Of a stretch of 64,000 nucleotides of DNA, positions 36,818 to 46,600 are shown one piece after another. Origin of the DNA: Candidatus Cloacimonetes bacterium 4572_55 (GTDB lineage: Bacteria; 4572-55). Within the stretch, counting starts at the first letter, position 1. Each line of letters opens with the position of its first letter. The position numbers and the translations under genes are program-made. Location of the stretch: the NCBI GenBank assembly GCA_002084765.1, contig NBMB01000021.1:61903-125902 (forward strand), written 5' to 3'. The notes beneath the pieces were generated by a model. The model had not been told where the DNA came from. It saw only the letters and a program-made list of their open reading frames with translations, and did not search any database.

Positions 36818-37999
36818 TCAAATTAACCCGAACCGCTTACCAACTTTATAAAAAATTTCCAGTACCCGATCCAACTGCTCATCCGTATGCGTTGCCATGT
36901 AACTGGTTCTCAGCAGGGATCGCTGAGGCGGAACAGCGGGAGCAAAGACCGGGTTGACAAATACGCCTTCGTTGAGCAGGGCGTGAGAGATCGTCAAAGT
37001 TTTGTCTCGATCCGATCCAATGATAATCGGGACCACCGGCGTCTGACTCTTACCAGTATTAAATCCCATAGATTTGAACTCTTTTCGCATCTTTTTTGCA
37101 TTTCTATGTAATTTTTTAATACGATCCGGCTCCGATTCCATGACATCCAGAGCCGCCATTGCCGCCGCCGCGTTTGCCGCTGGGATCGATGCGCTAAAGA
37201 TGAGGGTTCGGGCGTGATGTTTGATATAGTGGATGATCTGCTCGTTGCCAGCCACAAAGCCGCCGAGGGATGCAAAGGATTTGCTGAAGGTGCCGACAAT
37301 CAAGTCCGTGTCATCTTCCACATCGAAATGCGCCGCAGTGCCGCGTCCACCGCCCATCACGCCAATCGAATGCGCGTCGTCCACTAACAGCTTGGCGTCG
37401 TATTTCTTGCATAATTGGACAATCTCTGGTAAGGGCGCGAGATCGCCTTCCATACTGAAAACGCCGTCCACAGCGACGAGTCTGCCGTTATTTCCGCTGA
37501 GAGAAGAAAGCGTCCGCTCTAAGTCCGCCATATTGTTATGTTGGTAACGCTTCAGTATGGCAGACGAGAGGCGAACGCCGTCATATAGGCAGGCGTGGTC
37601 GTCCTTATCGAGGATCACCGCGTCCCCCTTTCCGGTAATTGTAGCGATCACGCCGAGGTTGGTCTGGAATCCGGTGCTAAAGCAAAGAGACGCCTCTTTT
37701 CTCAGATATTTCGCCAATCGGTCTTCCAATTGCTCATGCAGTTGTAAGGTGCCGTTAAGAAATCTGGAGCCGGTACAGCTAGTTCCATACTTACGTATCG
37801 CTTGAATCGCCGCGTCTCTGACCTTGGGATGGGTCGTCAATCCAAGATAGTTATTGGAGCCGACCATAATGATACGCTTGCCTCGTAGGATCGCCTCGCT
37901 GCCCTCGGTTTCGTCCAATGGAATGAAAAAAGGATAATATCCGGCTTCAATCACTTTTTTCGCTTCGGTAAATTGGTAACATTTATCAAACAGCCCCAT
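36818..37999 (-). CDS. Alpha-oxoamine synthase (serine palmitoyltransferase / KBL-like)
   Basis: This 393-residue PLP enzyme condenses an amino acid with an acyl thioester and releases CO2. Seen are MVGSNNYLGLTTHP, SRFLNGTLQLHEQLE, His135 (DDHAC), DDAHSIG (207-213) and the Schiff-base Lys240 in GTFSKSFASLGG. The N-terminal stretch (GLFDKCYQF..EAGYYPFF) is closest in my memory to bacterial serine palmitoyltransferases, but 2-amino-3-ketobutyrate ligase and BioF share the same fold. If SPT-like, it would begin sphingolipid synthesis, a trait known in Bacteroidota and some other bacteria. Alone, the substrate is undecided. Confidence 0.85.
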   Translation of the reverse strand: MGLFDKCYQFTEAKKVIEAGYYPFFIPLDETEGSEAILRGKRIIMVGSNNYLGLTTHPKVRDAAIQAIRKYGTSCTGSRFLNGTLQLHEQLEDRLAKYLRKEASLCFSTGFQTNLGVIATITGKGDAVILDKDDHACLYDGVRLSSAILKRYQHNNMADLERTLSSLSGNNGRLVAVDGVFSMEGDLAPLPEIVQLCKKYDAKLLVDDAHSIGVMGGGRGTAAHFDVEDDTDLIVGTFSKSFASLGGFVAGNEQIIHYIKHHARTLIFSASIPAANAAAAMAALDVMESEPDRIKKLHRNAKKMRKEFKSMGFNTGKSQTPVVPIIIGSDRDKTLTISHALLNEGVFVNPVFAPAVPPQRSLLRTSYMATHTDEQLDRVLEIFYKVGKRFGLI

Positions 38000-38351
38000 T
38001 TTAAACTCCTCGTATTAAAAAAAATCTATTTGTTTTTAACCCAGATTATTCATAATCATGGAGATATAGATCAATCAGATAGTTGATATAAAAAGGGTTA
38101 CATTCATATTTCGGTCTATTTCAAAAAAATTAGATATTTTGGAACGATCTCGAAAAATTTTAAAATCCACTCACATGCCGTATCAGATTAATAAAACAGA
38201 GATATGACGCTTTGTCAACAAAAAAGTCCCGATGGTTCGTGGTCGTCCAGATTTCCAGATAAAAAAAGCGTCGCCGAAAACGACAACGCTTTTTTATGGA
38301 ATATCGCTTAAACTCGCGACACGACCGATCTTTAATTGTGTTTCGGGCAAG
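38000..38351. other. Intergenic region with terminator and weak repeat traces
   Basis: About 350 bases. Bases 38040-38066 (CCCAGATTATTCATAATCATGG) resemble the left end of the dispersed repeat (CCCGGATTATTCGTCATCACGG). A terminator hairpin lies at 38261-38295. No gene is supported. Confidence 0.5.
38261..38295 (-). terminator. Rho-independent terminator downstream of the DUF937 gene
   Basis: On the minus strand, AAAAAAGCG..TTGTCG pairs with CGGCGACGCTTTTTT around a short loop, followed by a T run. It lies 57 bases after the DUF937 stop. Confidence 0.7.
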
Positions 38352-38915
38352 CTATTTACCGAAAAATGATCCGATCATGCCTGTAAGTCCTTCTTTCTGG
38401 GAAAAGCCTTTGACCAGAAATCCAGCGACATCATCAAGGATTTTTCCATCGCCGTCCTGGTCTAACATTGAGGCGATGCCGGCTGAACCTACGGTTTGCG
38501 TATCTCGCTTTTTTGTGATCGCGCCTAAGATAATTGGCGACAGAATCGGTATGATCTGGCGCACCAAATCGCTGTCGATGCCCAGCTTATCCCCAAGAGA
38601 ACTTGCGATTGTATCGCCTGATTTTCCCAGTAGCCCGCCCAAATTGGCGTCTCGATTATCTTCAGCCGCTTTTTGGTCAATCAAGCCTTCCAGGTCGTTC
38701 AGCACATCCGAAGAGCCATACTTACCCAGAATATGATCCACCCGTTTGACGCCGCCTCGAGTGTCCTTCTGCTGTTTCAAACCGCTGAGGATCATAGGGG
38801 TGAGCGCGCTCATAATCTGCTGCGTCGCGCGCTCGTCAATATCAAGACGCGAGGAGATATGCTTACCAACAGTGGGAGCGTACTCGGATAAAAGTTCTTG
38901 AACAAAATCGCTCAT
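38352..38915 (-). CDS. DUF937 family protein
   Basis: This 187-residue protein has the DUF937 pattern of helical repeats: LTPMILSGLKQQ, LGGLLGKSGDTIASSLGDKL, IIPILSPIILGAITKK, and a C-terminal DQDGDGKILDDV followed by a Gly-rich end. ATG 38915 (MSDFVQELL) has AGGA seven bases upstream. The frame extends 55 residues further with no family match, and I reject that extension. It lies just downstream of the LysM-BON gene, with which it may be co-transcribed. Function unknown; DUF937 proteins are widespread. Confidence 0.85.
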   Translation of the reverse strand: MSDFVQELLSEYAPTVGKHISSRLDIDERATQQIMSALTPMILSGLKQQKDTRGGVKRVDHILGKYGSSDVLNDLEGLIDQKAAEDNRDANLGGLLGKSGDTIASSLGDKLGIDSDLVRQIIPILSPIILGAITKKRDTQTVGSAGIASMLDQDGDGKILDDVAGFLVKGFSQKEGLTGMIGSFFGK

Positions 38916-38946
38916 TGTTTTTCCTATCTTTTTTTTAAGTCGCTTA

Positions 38947-39459
38947 TCAGGAAATATCTTCAATCTTAGGCAGACGAATTGTCTGACCCGGATAAATTTT
39001 GTCGGCATTCTTGATAACCTCAAGATTTGCCTCAAAGATTTTGTGATATTTGTTACCGTCGCCATAATGATTCTTAGCAATTTTCCATAAGGTATCGCCG
39101 GACTGGATGGTATAAAAAGTGCTGATCAACTCTTCTTCCTTTTCCTCGACAACGGGTTCCTCGACCACAGGCTTTACTTTCTCGACTACGACTTTTGGCT
39201 TTGGTTTTCGCGGCTTTGGAGCACGCAGATTCAGCGCGTTCACTTTTTCAACGCCCTTTGTATTTCCAGCGATCAGAATCGCCTTTTCCTTCACAGCTTG
39301 CGAGTCCGCGCGCCCATACAACGCGACTGCGTCGTCATCCAGGATATCGACCTTCAGGTCATGCAAACGATTGCCGAGTTCCTCTTCCAATTTCTTTTTG
39401 ATGGCTTCCGCTTCTTTTTTACCAGAGCCGACATTACGCAAAAAATTAAATAATCCCAT
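38947..39459 (-). CDS. BON-LysM protein (Kbp/YgaU-like)
   Basis: This 170-residue protein starts MGLFNFLRNVG like E. coli Kbp. A BON domain (about 20-80: LEEELGNRLHDLKVDIL) is followed by a Lys/Pro/Val/Glu-rich linker and a C-terminal LysM (about 115-165: YTIQSGDTLWKIAKNHYGDG, YPGQTIRLP). Kbp binds potassium and aids stress tolerance; LysM modules bind peptidoglycan. There is no signal peptide, as in Kbp. Confidence 0.88.
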   Translation of the reverse strand: MGLFNFLRNVGSGKKEAEAIKKKLEEELGNRLHDLKVDILDDDAVALYGRADSQAVKEKAILIAGNTKGVEKVNALNLRAPKPRKPKPKVVVEKVKPVVEEPVVEEKEEELISTFYTIQSGDTLWKIAKNHYGDGNKYHKIFEANLEVIKNADKIYPGQTIRLPKIEDIS

Positions 39460-39606
39460 AGACCCCCCTTTCTTAAATTTTTTAGATATGTTTATGAGTG
39501 TACAGTGAGCAAAAAATATATACGTTACAGATTATTTGTCAACAAAAATCGAATTTGTTGGCAAGTTGTCTCAGGCGTTAAAGCGGAGCGCAGTCGATTT
39601 TTTTTA

Positions 39607-39897
39607 TCAACCGCTTTCATCAATCCAGCTCTGAAGCGCGGCGATGATTTTTTTTGCCTGCTCAGCATTGGAGATATTGAATCGGCTCTGTTCCCGAAAT
39701 TGATCGTTGCGCTTCCGGTATCGTCGGATCGAAAATTTTATTGGTCCATATTCCTCTTTTTTATTGCTCCATTCCTGATATTTAAACAGGATTGTGGTCC
39801 AACCCCCGCGAGTCAATATCCTCTTATCCAATTCTTTCACTTTTTCGACCCCGTCTTCTTCCCAACTCATCGTGATTTCATCAATCGTTTCAAACAT
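39607..39897 (-). CDS. Small conserved-looking protein, unrecognised family
   Basis: This 96-residue protein begins MFETIDEITMSWEEDGVEKV, then LTRGGWTTILFKYQEW and KFSIRRYRKRNDQFREQSRF, and ends with a helix (NAEQAKKIIAALQSWI). The beta-rich basic middle followed by a helix suggests a small nucleic-acid or protein-binding fold. I chose ATG 39897 because GAGGGG precedes it by eight bases; the frame opens 20 residues earlier. It is just downstream of kinase 1 and may belong to that operon. Confidence 0.65.
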   Translation of the reverse strand: MFETIDEITMSWEEDGVEKVKELDKRILTRGGWTTILFKYQEWSNKKEEYGPIKFSIRRYRKRNDQFREQSRFNISNAEQAKKIIAALQSWIDESG

Positions 39898-39973
39898 ACT
39901 TTTCCCCTCGGCTTTTTTTTCAAGTACTCGTAACAGCCTTACTCTATAAGAATGCAAGTAGACTTATTAAAAA

Positions 39974-42358
39974 TCAGTGCTTTTCGATGCAAGTGCGCAA
40001 ATTTATCAGCTTTTGTTTGGTTGCTTCATCCAGATTTAACGGGTTCATCAACAGCTCTTTCAAAGTTTCTAACGCGGTGTATTCGATGTTCAGATTTTCA
40101 TCCGCCAAAAATTTGCATATTATTATGTCTTCCAATGCGTAATCGTCCTCAGCGTAATGATTGATCAACTTCTTCACCTTAATTTTCCGAGAAACTGGCG
40201 ACCTCTCACATCCCACATCATATAGAAACCATCGCTGCAGATCCTCCTCCGTTTTTTGCTTAATTTTTTGGTATATCCTGCACGCCTTTTTATACTCTCC
40301 ATTTTTAAAAAGGCGATACGCGTCTTCTCTAAATACGCTATCGTTTTCTGGCGGGGGCGGAGGCGGGGGTTTTCTGATAATCGAGATGGTCTGCGTTATC
40401 GACTCGCCGCTGATCTGTTCAAAAATCAGGGTCAGTGTGTATTCTCCCGATTCTTGTGGAATATACGCGCTAACGGAAAAATTACTTGTCAGAGGTTTGT
40501 CAGACACTGTGAACCCATCTGGTCCAAGTACGTTCCGGGTTTGATAGCCGTTTTTGGACGTTGTGACCAAAACCGCCTCTTTCAGTCGAAGGCTATCTCG
40601 CCGATGCTGAACAGAGCCGTGAATCCAATATTGAGTCGGACCGTCATAGGCAAGATGGCTGGATTGAGGGCTGTTTACAACCACTTGTAGCGTATCTGGG
40701 GCTCCCTCTCGTATCACGGTGAGTTCCTTCTTCAGCTCGCCGTATATCGATTCTACCGAAAGCAGATATTCGCTTCGTCCGACTGTTGTGTGGATCGATA
40801 TCGAGAAGAAATTTGCCGAGTCGGCTCTGGTATTATCCAGGATCAAGTTCTGGACAACGGCGTTGTCCTCCCGATTGATCAAGTTTCGGATGGAAAAATT
40901 TTCCTCCTCCAGCTCTTCCAGCTTAGGCGATATATGTCCCTGAATCAGATAAATTTCTGTGGAATTTGGAAGAACCGCTTCTGTCTGTTCAAAATGGATC
41001 GTCGGAGTCGTTGCGATTTCTGGAGATATGAGCAGTCTCCAAATCAAAAGCATGGAAAAAATAAGGAGTATGAGCGCGATTGATTTTCCCAAGAAAGAGC
41101 CGGGTTTATCCTTTAGCCGATGCAGTCCCTCTTCGATCTCGTCCGCGCTCTGATAGCGATCATCCGGGTCCTGGCTGAGTAGTTTTTCAATAATGGGATC
41201 AAAATCTTTGCAGTCCGAACGCGTGCCTTTCCTGACAAATGTTTGCCTTTTCTTCCGACTGAATAGCCCAAAAGGCAGAGTCACTGTTCTTTCCATCAGG
41301 GGAATAGTGATCGTTTTATCTTTCATCGGCAGAGTAAGGGAGATAGGGCTGGTGCGGGATAAACTGGATCGAGACAGGTCGATAATACTCGGTTTTTCAA
41401 GGTAGACCATCTCGTGGAACATCACGCCTAGAGCGTATAGGTCAGCTCTGTGGTCGATTTTGTTCGAGTCTTTGGGGGGGTGATTCTTAGGCGTATCTGC
41501 CGGTATATCCGTATCCGTAGATGGATCATAAAAAATCCTGGTGCAATTCTTTCGACCGTCAGATTTCGAAATGACCACTTTCGTCACATTTTCTACCCGC
41601 TTGACGCTTTTTGGTTTATCCACCCGCGAATCGGATTTTGTAGATTTGACGAATTGTTTCTTACGCCCTTTGGTTCGGGCAAAAAAAAGTATTTCCTGTT
41701 CCGGTGCCATATATCCGTGGGTTCCCGCGCCGATCATCTGGTCATGGAGCCCATCTTCCTCCGCGCAGGAGATACCGAAATCGGTGATCACTACGCGAGG
41801 AAATCCGCTCTCCTCGTTTTCCCGATCGAGCAGGATATTTCCTGGCTTGATATCCCTGTGATATACCGTATCGCCCGGTCTTGCCTCCGAGTGGATATAC
41901 TTTAAACCTGCGCATAACTTTCGAATAATATGCAGAATTTCGACCCGTTGCATCTTCTTGTTGGAGTCATACAGCTCTTGCAATCGATCCTTCAGAGTAT
42001 ATCCGTCTCTGATATACTCCATGACAATGCAGAAATCTTTATGTTGATTCTCGCCGAAATTTTCCACCTTTATCACATGACGATGGCTGAATTTCGATGC
42101 AATATCCGCTTCTCGGCGGAAATAGGTCTTGATCTCTTCTGTCTCCCGATAATGAGAAAGCAGTTGTTTCAAGGCGTAATATTCGCCTTTGTCGTTCTCG
42201 ACCATAAAAACATACGCCATTCCCCCAATTCCCAGGATAAATTCCTCATCTTCTTCTCTTCCTGGAGGTCGGATCACCCGATAAGCCCGATTGTTAATAT
42301 AGGTGGTTTTACCGAAAAAATCGGGGATGGGGACACTTCTTATATTTTTTTTTACCAT
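39974..42358 (-). CDS. Membrane Ser/Thr protein kinase 1 with periplasmic Ig-like and TPR-like region
   Basis: This 794-residue protein has an N-terminal Hanks-type kinase: Gly-loop about 42-50 (LGIGGMAYVF), Lys64 (ALKQ), HRDIKPGN (167-174), DFG (193-195), APE (218-220). An unusual ~80-residue Lys/Asp/Thr-rich insert separates APE from DHRADLYALG (302-311), and a second insert (about 325-385) follows. One transmembrane helix (about 424-444) is followed by a beta-rich region with Ig-like character to about 665, a polyproline run (KPPPPPPPEND) and a helical TPR-like end. It is paralogous to kinase 2 (SHRHVIKV, KDFCIVMEYI). It probably couples an envelope signal to phosphorylation. Confidence 0.9.
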   Translation of the reverse strand: MVKKNIRSVPIPDFFGKTTYINNRAYRVIRPPGREEDEEFILGIGGMAYVFMVENDKGEYYALKQLLSHYRETEEIKTYFRREADIASKFSHRHVIKVENFGENQHKDFCIVMEYIRDGYTLKDRLQELYDSNKKMQRVEILHIIRKLCAGLKYIHSEARPGDTVYHRDIKPGNILLDRENEESGFPRVVITDFGISCAEEDGLHDQMIGAGTHGYMAPEQEILFFARTKGRKKQFVKSTKSDSRVDKPKSVKRVENVTKVVISKSDGRKNCTRIFYDPSTDTDIPADTPKNHPPKDSNKIDHRADLYALGVMFHEMVYLEKPSIIDLSRSSLSRTSPISLTLPMKDKTITIPLMERTVTLPFGLFSRKKRQTFVRKGTRSDCKDFDPIIEKLLSQDPDDRYQSADEIEEGLHRLKDKPGSFLGKSIALILLIFSMLLIWRLLISPEIATTPTIHFEQTEAVLPNSTEIYLIQGHISPKLEELEEENFSIRNLINREDNAVVQNLILDNTRADSANFFSISIHTTVGRSEYLLSVESIYGELKKELTVIREGAPDTLQVVVNSPQSSHLAYDGPTQYWIHGSVQHRRDSLRLKEAVLVTTSKNGYQTRNVLGPDGFTVSDKPLTSNFSVSAYIPQESGEYTLTLIFEQISGESITQTISIIRKPPPPPPPENDSVFREDAYRLFKNGEYKKACRIYQKIKQKTEEDLQRWFLYDVGCERSPVSRKIKVKKLINHYAEDDYALEDIIICKFLADENLNIEYTALETLKELLMNPLNLDEATKQKLINLRTCIEKH

Positions 42359-42456
42359 AAGCCGGCTTTTTGTGTGATGTGTGATAAATAAAGTATGAAT
42401 GTGATTACGAATTCAAAAATTTTAAGCGGAACAGGATTCCGCGTTACAGGATCAGA

Positions 42457-42487
42457 GAGGGATTCCGATCACACACCGGAATCCCTC
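42457..42487. terminator. Perfect 11-bp stem-loop between the PEGA gene and kinase 1
   Basis: GAGGGATTCCG pairs with CGGAATCCCTC around a nine-base loop, 13 bases after the PEGA-protein stop. There is no long T run, so it may be an RNA-stability hairpin rather than a terminator. Confidence 0.5.
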
Positions 42488-42500
42488 GTCGAGATCAAAA

Positions 42501-43559
42501 TTATTTAGAATTGGAAAGATCGGGAGGTTCCGGGAGATCATTGTTACCTTCGTCGTCCCCTGTCCCCAGGACGTAAACCACGCCAGCCGCGACAGAAGGC
42601 AGAACTCCATAAAGACCGATTTTCTGCCATAGGGGTCGTTTTTTGAGACACTCTACAAACTGCAACGTGACCTTTCCGCCTGACAGCGTCCTGGAAATCT
42701 CTTTTGTTTCATACATAGCCATACACTCGGAGCAGTCGTACTCAAAGTAGTGATCCCCCTGGGTCAGGTAGTCAAACTTTATCGGCGTTTTATCCTTCAG
42801 ACGAAAACCGTCCATCACTACGGTAGCCCCGGAAGGTTTGGTATCCAGTATCACATCACGAACTCGCTCGCTTTTGATCTGTTTGACCAGCCGTTCATAG
42901 ATGGCGATTTGCCAGTCTGCCTGCGATGGTTTATTGGGAACAAAATCAGGGTCAATATCCACAATTCGCGTCACGACCTCTTTTGCCCTCACTGTATCCC
43001 GTTTTCCAGTGTAGATCGCGCTGTAATATCCCAGTGCTTTCAACTGGCGATTTCGGCTCAACTCGCCCTTGCTCGCGGCATCTGACAAAAGCTGAATCGC
43101 CTCATCCAAGTACACATCCTCATAAGCGTTGATTGCCCGCGCGAGCTTATCCTCCGCAGTCATATTCAAATCCATCAATTCCCCGGAAGCGATTTGGATT
43201 TGGACATCCTTTTGATACTGGTCAAAGGTTGAAATGACAGAGGCGTCGAAAATCGTATCATCCAATTGGTGATCCGGATTTAACGCGTAAATCTGCTTAC
43301 AGGTTTCCATCGCGGATATGGAGTCGTTCTCCCCAATATAGCTCGCAAAGAGGTAGGAGAGCGCGTTTAACTGATCCGCTGTTCCCAGCTCGTCGGAGCG
43401 CGCCGCGTTGCTCAAGTGGATGATCGCAGTGTTCCGTTCGAGATCGTTATAGTCTTTGATCCCTTTTTCCAAGTCCTTTTTTGCCTCTGATTGCGCAAAA
43501 ACAATCTGCGACAGACAGAGCGACAAAATAATAACTAAATATACATGTATTCTTCTCAT
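42501..43559 (-). CDS. Periplasmic TPR-PEGA protein with C-terminal membrane anchor
   Basis: This 352-residue protein has a signal peptide (MRRIHVYLVIILSLCLSQIVFAQ) and two related helical TPR-type halves, each with a block like DLERNTAIIHLSNAARSDEL or VYLDEAIQLLSDAASKGEL. A PEGA domain follows (about 236-285: LDTKPSGATVVMDGFRLKD), then a C-terminal hydrophobic segment (IGLYGVLPSVAAGVVYVLG) and a short acidic tail. PEGA domains are found in envelope proteins next to Ser/Thr kinases; kinase 2 in this locus carries one too. AAAGGCGG precedes the start. Confidence 0.85.
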   Translation of the reverse strand: MRRIHVYLVIILSLCLSQIVFAQSEAKKDLEKGIKDYNDLERNTAIIHLSNAARSDELGTADQLNALSYLFASYIGENDSISAMETCKQIYALNPDHQLDDTIFDASVISTFDQYQKDVQIQIASGELMDLNMTAEDKLARAINAYEDVYLDEAIQLLSDAASKGELSRNRQLKALGYYSAIYTGKRDTVRAKEVVTRIVDIDPDFVPNKPSQADWQIAIYERLVKQIKSERVRDVILDTKPSGATVVMDGFRLKDKTPIKFDYLTQGDHYFEYDCSECMAMYETKEISRTLSGGKVTLQFVECLKKRPLWQKIGLYGVLPSVAAGVVYVLGTGDDEGNNDLPEPPDLSNSK

Positions 43560-43590
43560 TTTTATCCGCCTTTCTTAATTAAAGAGTCGG

Positions 43591-43635
43591 GTGCTCCCTC
43601 AGGGTCTTCTGTTAGGGGAACTCAAGGGAGCGCAC
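43591..43635. terminator. Stem-loop after the giant adhesin gene
   Basis: GTGCTCCCT pairs with AGGGAGCGCAC (two extra bases) around a ~25-base loop, 45 bases past the adhesin stop on the minus strand. No strong T run; tentative. Confidence 0.4.
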
Positions 43636-43679
43636 TTATAAATTATTACATAAATTATCGTGAAATTACGGAAGCAGAA

Positions 43680-46600
43680 TTACTTTATCAGTGCCATTTT
43701 TCGTTTTTTGAGAGGCTGCCCATCAACGGATAGCACATAGAAATAGACGCCGCTGCTTACATGAGACCCAAGGCTGTTCTTACCATCCCAACGAGCCGTA
43801 TGATAGCCAGCTTCCTGTTCCTCATCTGTCAGAACCCGCACAAGCTGACCTGTGACCGAATAGACGGACAGTTTGGCGTGGCTTGACGTGGGTAAACCAT
43901 ATCGGATACGGGTATAAGGATTAAACGGATTGGGGTAATTCTGTGTCAGATCAACGTGATCTGGAATAACCTGCGTCATCTCCCCTGGGTCTCCGTAAAC
44001 GATTCTCAGATGGTTTGTTCCCTCTCCAATAGAGAAAATATATTCGCTTTTCTCAGCCATATCGACCTGCTCTTTGGTCAGATCGTTGATGAGATAGAGC
44101 CGCGGGTTTTCCGGCGGATCCACCATGTATCGCCAAGAAAGAAGTGCCTCGCCAGACTCACTCGATTGGATTTCAAGGTTCCATTCTTTGCTTTCATCCA
44201 ACGGAGAGCGAATGTCCGCGCATTTGTCTCCAGAAAAATTCAAGCTGATAGAGCTGAAGAACGGCGGGATTTCTGACAGGCAATAGTGGCTCTTGAGCTG
44301 GCTTTGATCTTCTGCCAACATTCCGATATGGTTATATTGATCACGGCTCTCGCCCATGGAGAGACTTAGTTCGGTCAACCAATCGAAATGCTCCAGATTG
44401 AAAAATGGCTCCGAAACCTCGTTCCCATCCGGCGCGGAAATTGTCACCGTGATTTCGCTCGAAGTCGTGTTTCTCACCGCGTATCCTTGCCATGGTTCGA
44501 GAGAAGTTTTATTCTGAAACTGCCCATCGCTGTAGAGTCGGGGCGTCTCAACTCCGTTGGTTTCAGGCCAATTCACCGAGCGATGGTAGGGATTCCCGAT
44601 CAGATTCCATCCCGAATTCAACCTAATAATCTTCTCAAGATCAGTTGTCAGATTCACCTGACCGAAGTCCAATTCTTTATCGCTACTCCCACGCACAATT
44701 AAGAAGAGGGATTTTCCCTGCGAAAAGTTTCCGGCAAATCCATCGCTTCCATATTCGATATAATAATCTCGATTAAATGCGTTCCCTTGGCTGACATAAT
44801 CCCACAACCGCCACTTTTCTGGATCATAATCGCCAAAATCATCCCCAATCGTCTCGGAAACAGAGGCGTTATCCAAACGATACGGCACCGAGATTAGATG
44901 GTAATCGGATTGCGCCGAGCCTTCTTTAATCGAAAAAGGAGATATCTCAATTTGAACGGCACTTGATTCGTGGCAGTTGTCAAGACTGTCGCAGAGCGTC
45001 ACTGTGGCTTGATACGTCCCTTCCGATGTGTAGACGTGGCTCATCTTATCGCCTCCGTCGTGACCCCCAGTATCGTCGCCGAAATTCCATGTGTAGGATT
45101 GAATCGGATATGAGCCGCTGGTAGAAGCACTCGCGTCAAACTCGATATATAATGGGAGAATACCCGTTGCACTTGATGGTTCGATTAGTTCAAAATTAGC
45201 CGTAGGCGGCTGGGCTTTCACAACCACTTTATCTTCTCCGGTCTTCATGTCCTGATAACTTGTTCCCCGTTCATCATACACAGTGAGACGAACCCTAAAG
45301 TAGCCAGGATCCATATAGGTATGGGTCACTTCTGTGGCGTTGGAATCAACAACCTCAACAGTATCACCATCGCCGAAATCCCATACCCACCGAGTGATTG
45401 CATTTTCTTCAAAAGGCCTGCTGGAATCGGTAAATCTATATTGGGTTTCTTTCGCGACGCCGCCATCTAATGGATTCGGAGAAATTGTAAAAATTGATCT
45501 CGGCATCTCTTTGCTAACGAAAATATAGTCGGAGATCATCAAACTATCCTGATTCCCCTGGGTATCATAGATTCGCAACATAACCGAAAAGGTTTTTTCA
45601 TCCTCATCTTCTTCTAGCATATACGTATGAAAAATATCGGACGGCTCACCTGCGCTATCATACACCAACCCTTCTTCACCGTTGCCAAAATCCCACTCCC
45701 ATTCTGCGATGGGATATGTTCCCTGCGTGGAGTGATCCACAAATTCCACTGTGAGCGAATCATTACCGATTCCGTCTCCTACGATGCCAAAATTGGCAGT
45801 GGGACCCACGTCTACCTGGATGAAATCTAGATAAGTGGTGTCTCTGGAACCGCCGTAGCTATCGGATATTCTCAAAGTCACGTCGAACCGACCCGTATCG
45901 GAGTACGTTATGGTATGTGGTCCCTGGCTATCTCGGACTTCGCCGTTGCCAAAATCCCACTCCCATTCCGCGATGGGATAGACTCCCTGCGTCGATTCGT
46001 CGGTAAATAAGACCTCTAACGGCACATGACCCGAATCTACCGAAGCGGAAAATATCGGGGTCAATACAGGCGGATCATATTCAATCGTTCGAGAATGCCC
46101 CACATTTCCGTTTCCATATATATCATTCCCGGATCCAGCTGGCACGGTGACGACCACCTCTCCAGCACTGTTTGGAATAACACTGAATCTATAAATCCTC
46201 GGGTTCACAACGTTAAAAGAGTGGATCGCGCCTTCCGTTACTAAATTATTATTTACCTCTACCTCTATGTCGTCTTCTTCGAATCCGTAAACCGAGTCGC
46301 CAAAGCTGACGGTGAAACGGATCGGCGAGGTATGGTAGATTGTCGAATCGGACGAGACTGCCGTTTGAGGTCCCGTGCGATCCACGATCACGGTCAAGGT
46401 CTCAGTAGAGTTATTTCCCGCAGGATCACTCACTTCCGCTGTGATTGTATGAGAATTTTCATCCAAGTTAAGCGATACCTGCCAATCGCCTTGCGCGTTC
46501 TGCTGGACTGATTCTCCGCCGACCGTTACAGTCAACTCGTCAAGCGGACGGTTATCGCCCACTGTCCCTTGCAAGACAACCGGATCGCCGTTTGTATACC

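Noticed and set aside
38916-39080. 55-residue upstream extension of the DUF937 frame
   Set aside because: It overlaps the end of the preceding gene in another frame, is highly basic and unlike the family; ATG 38915 has its own ribosome-binding site.
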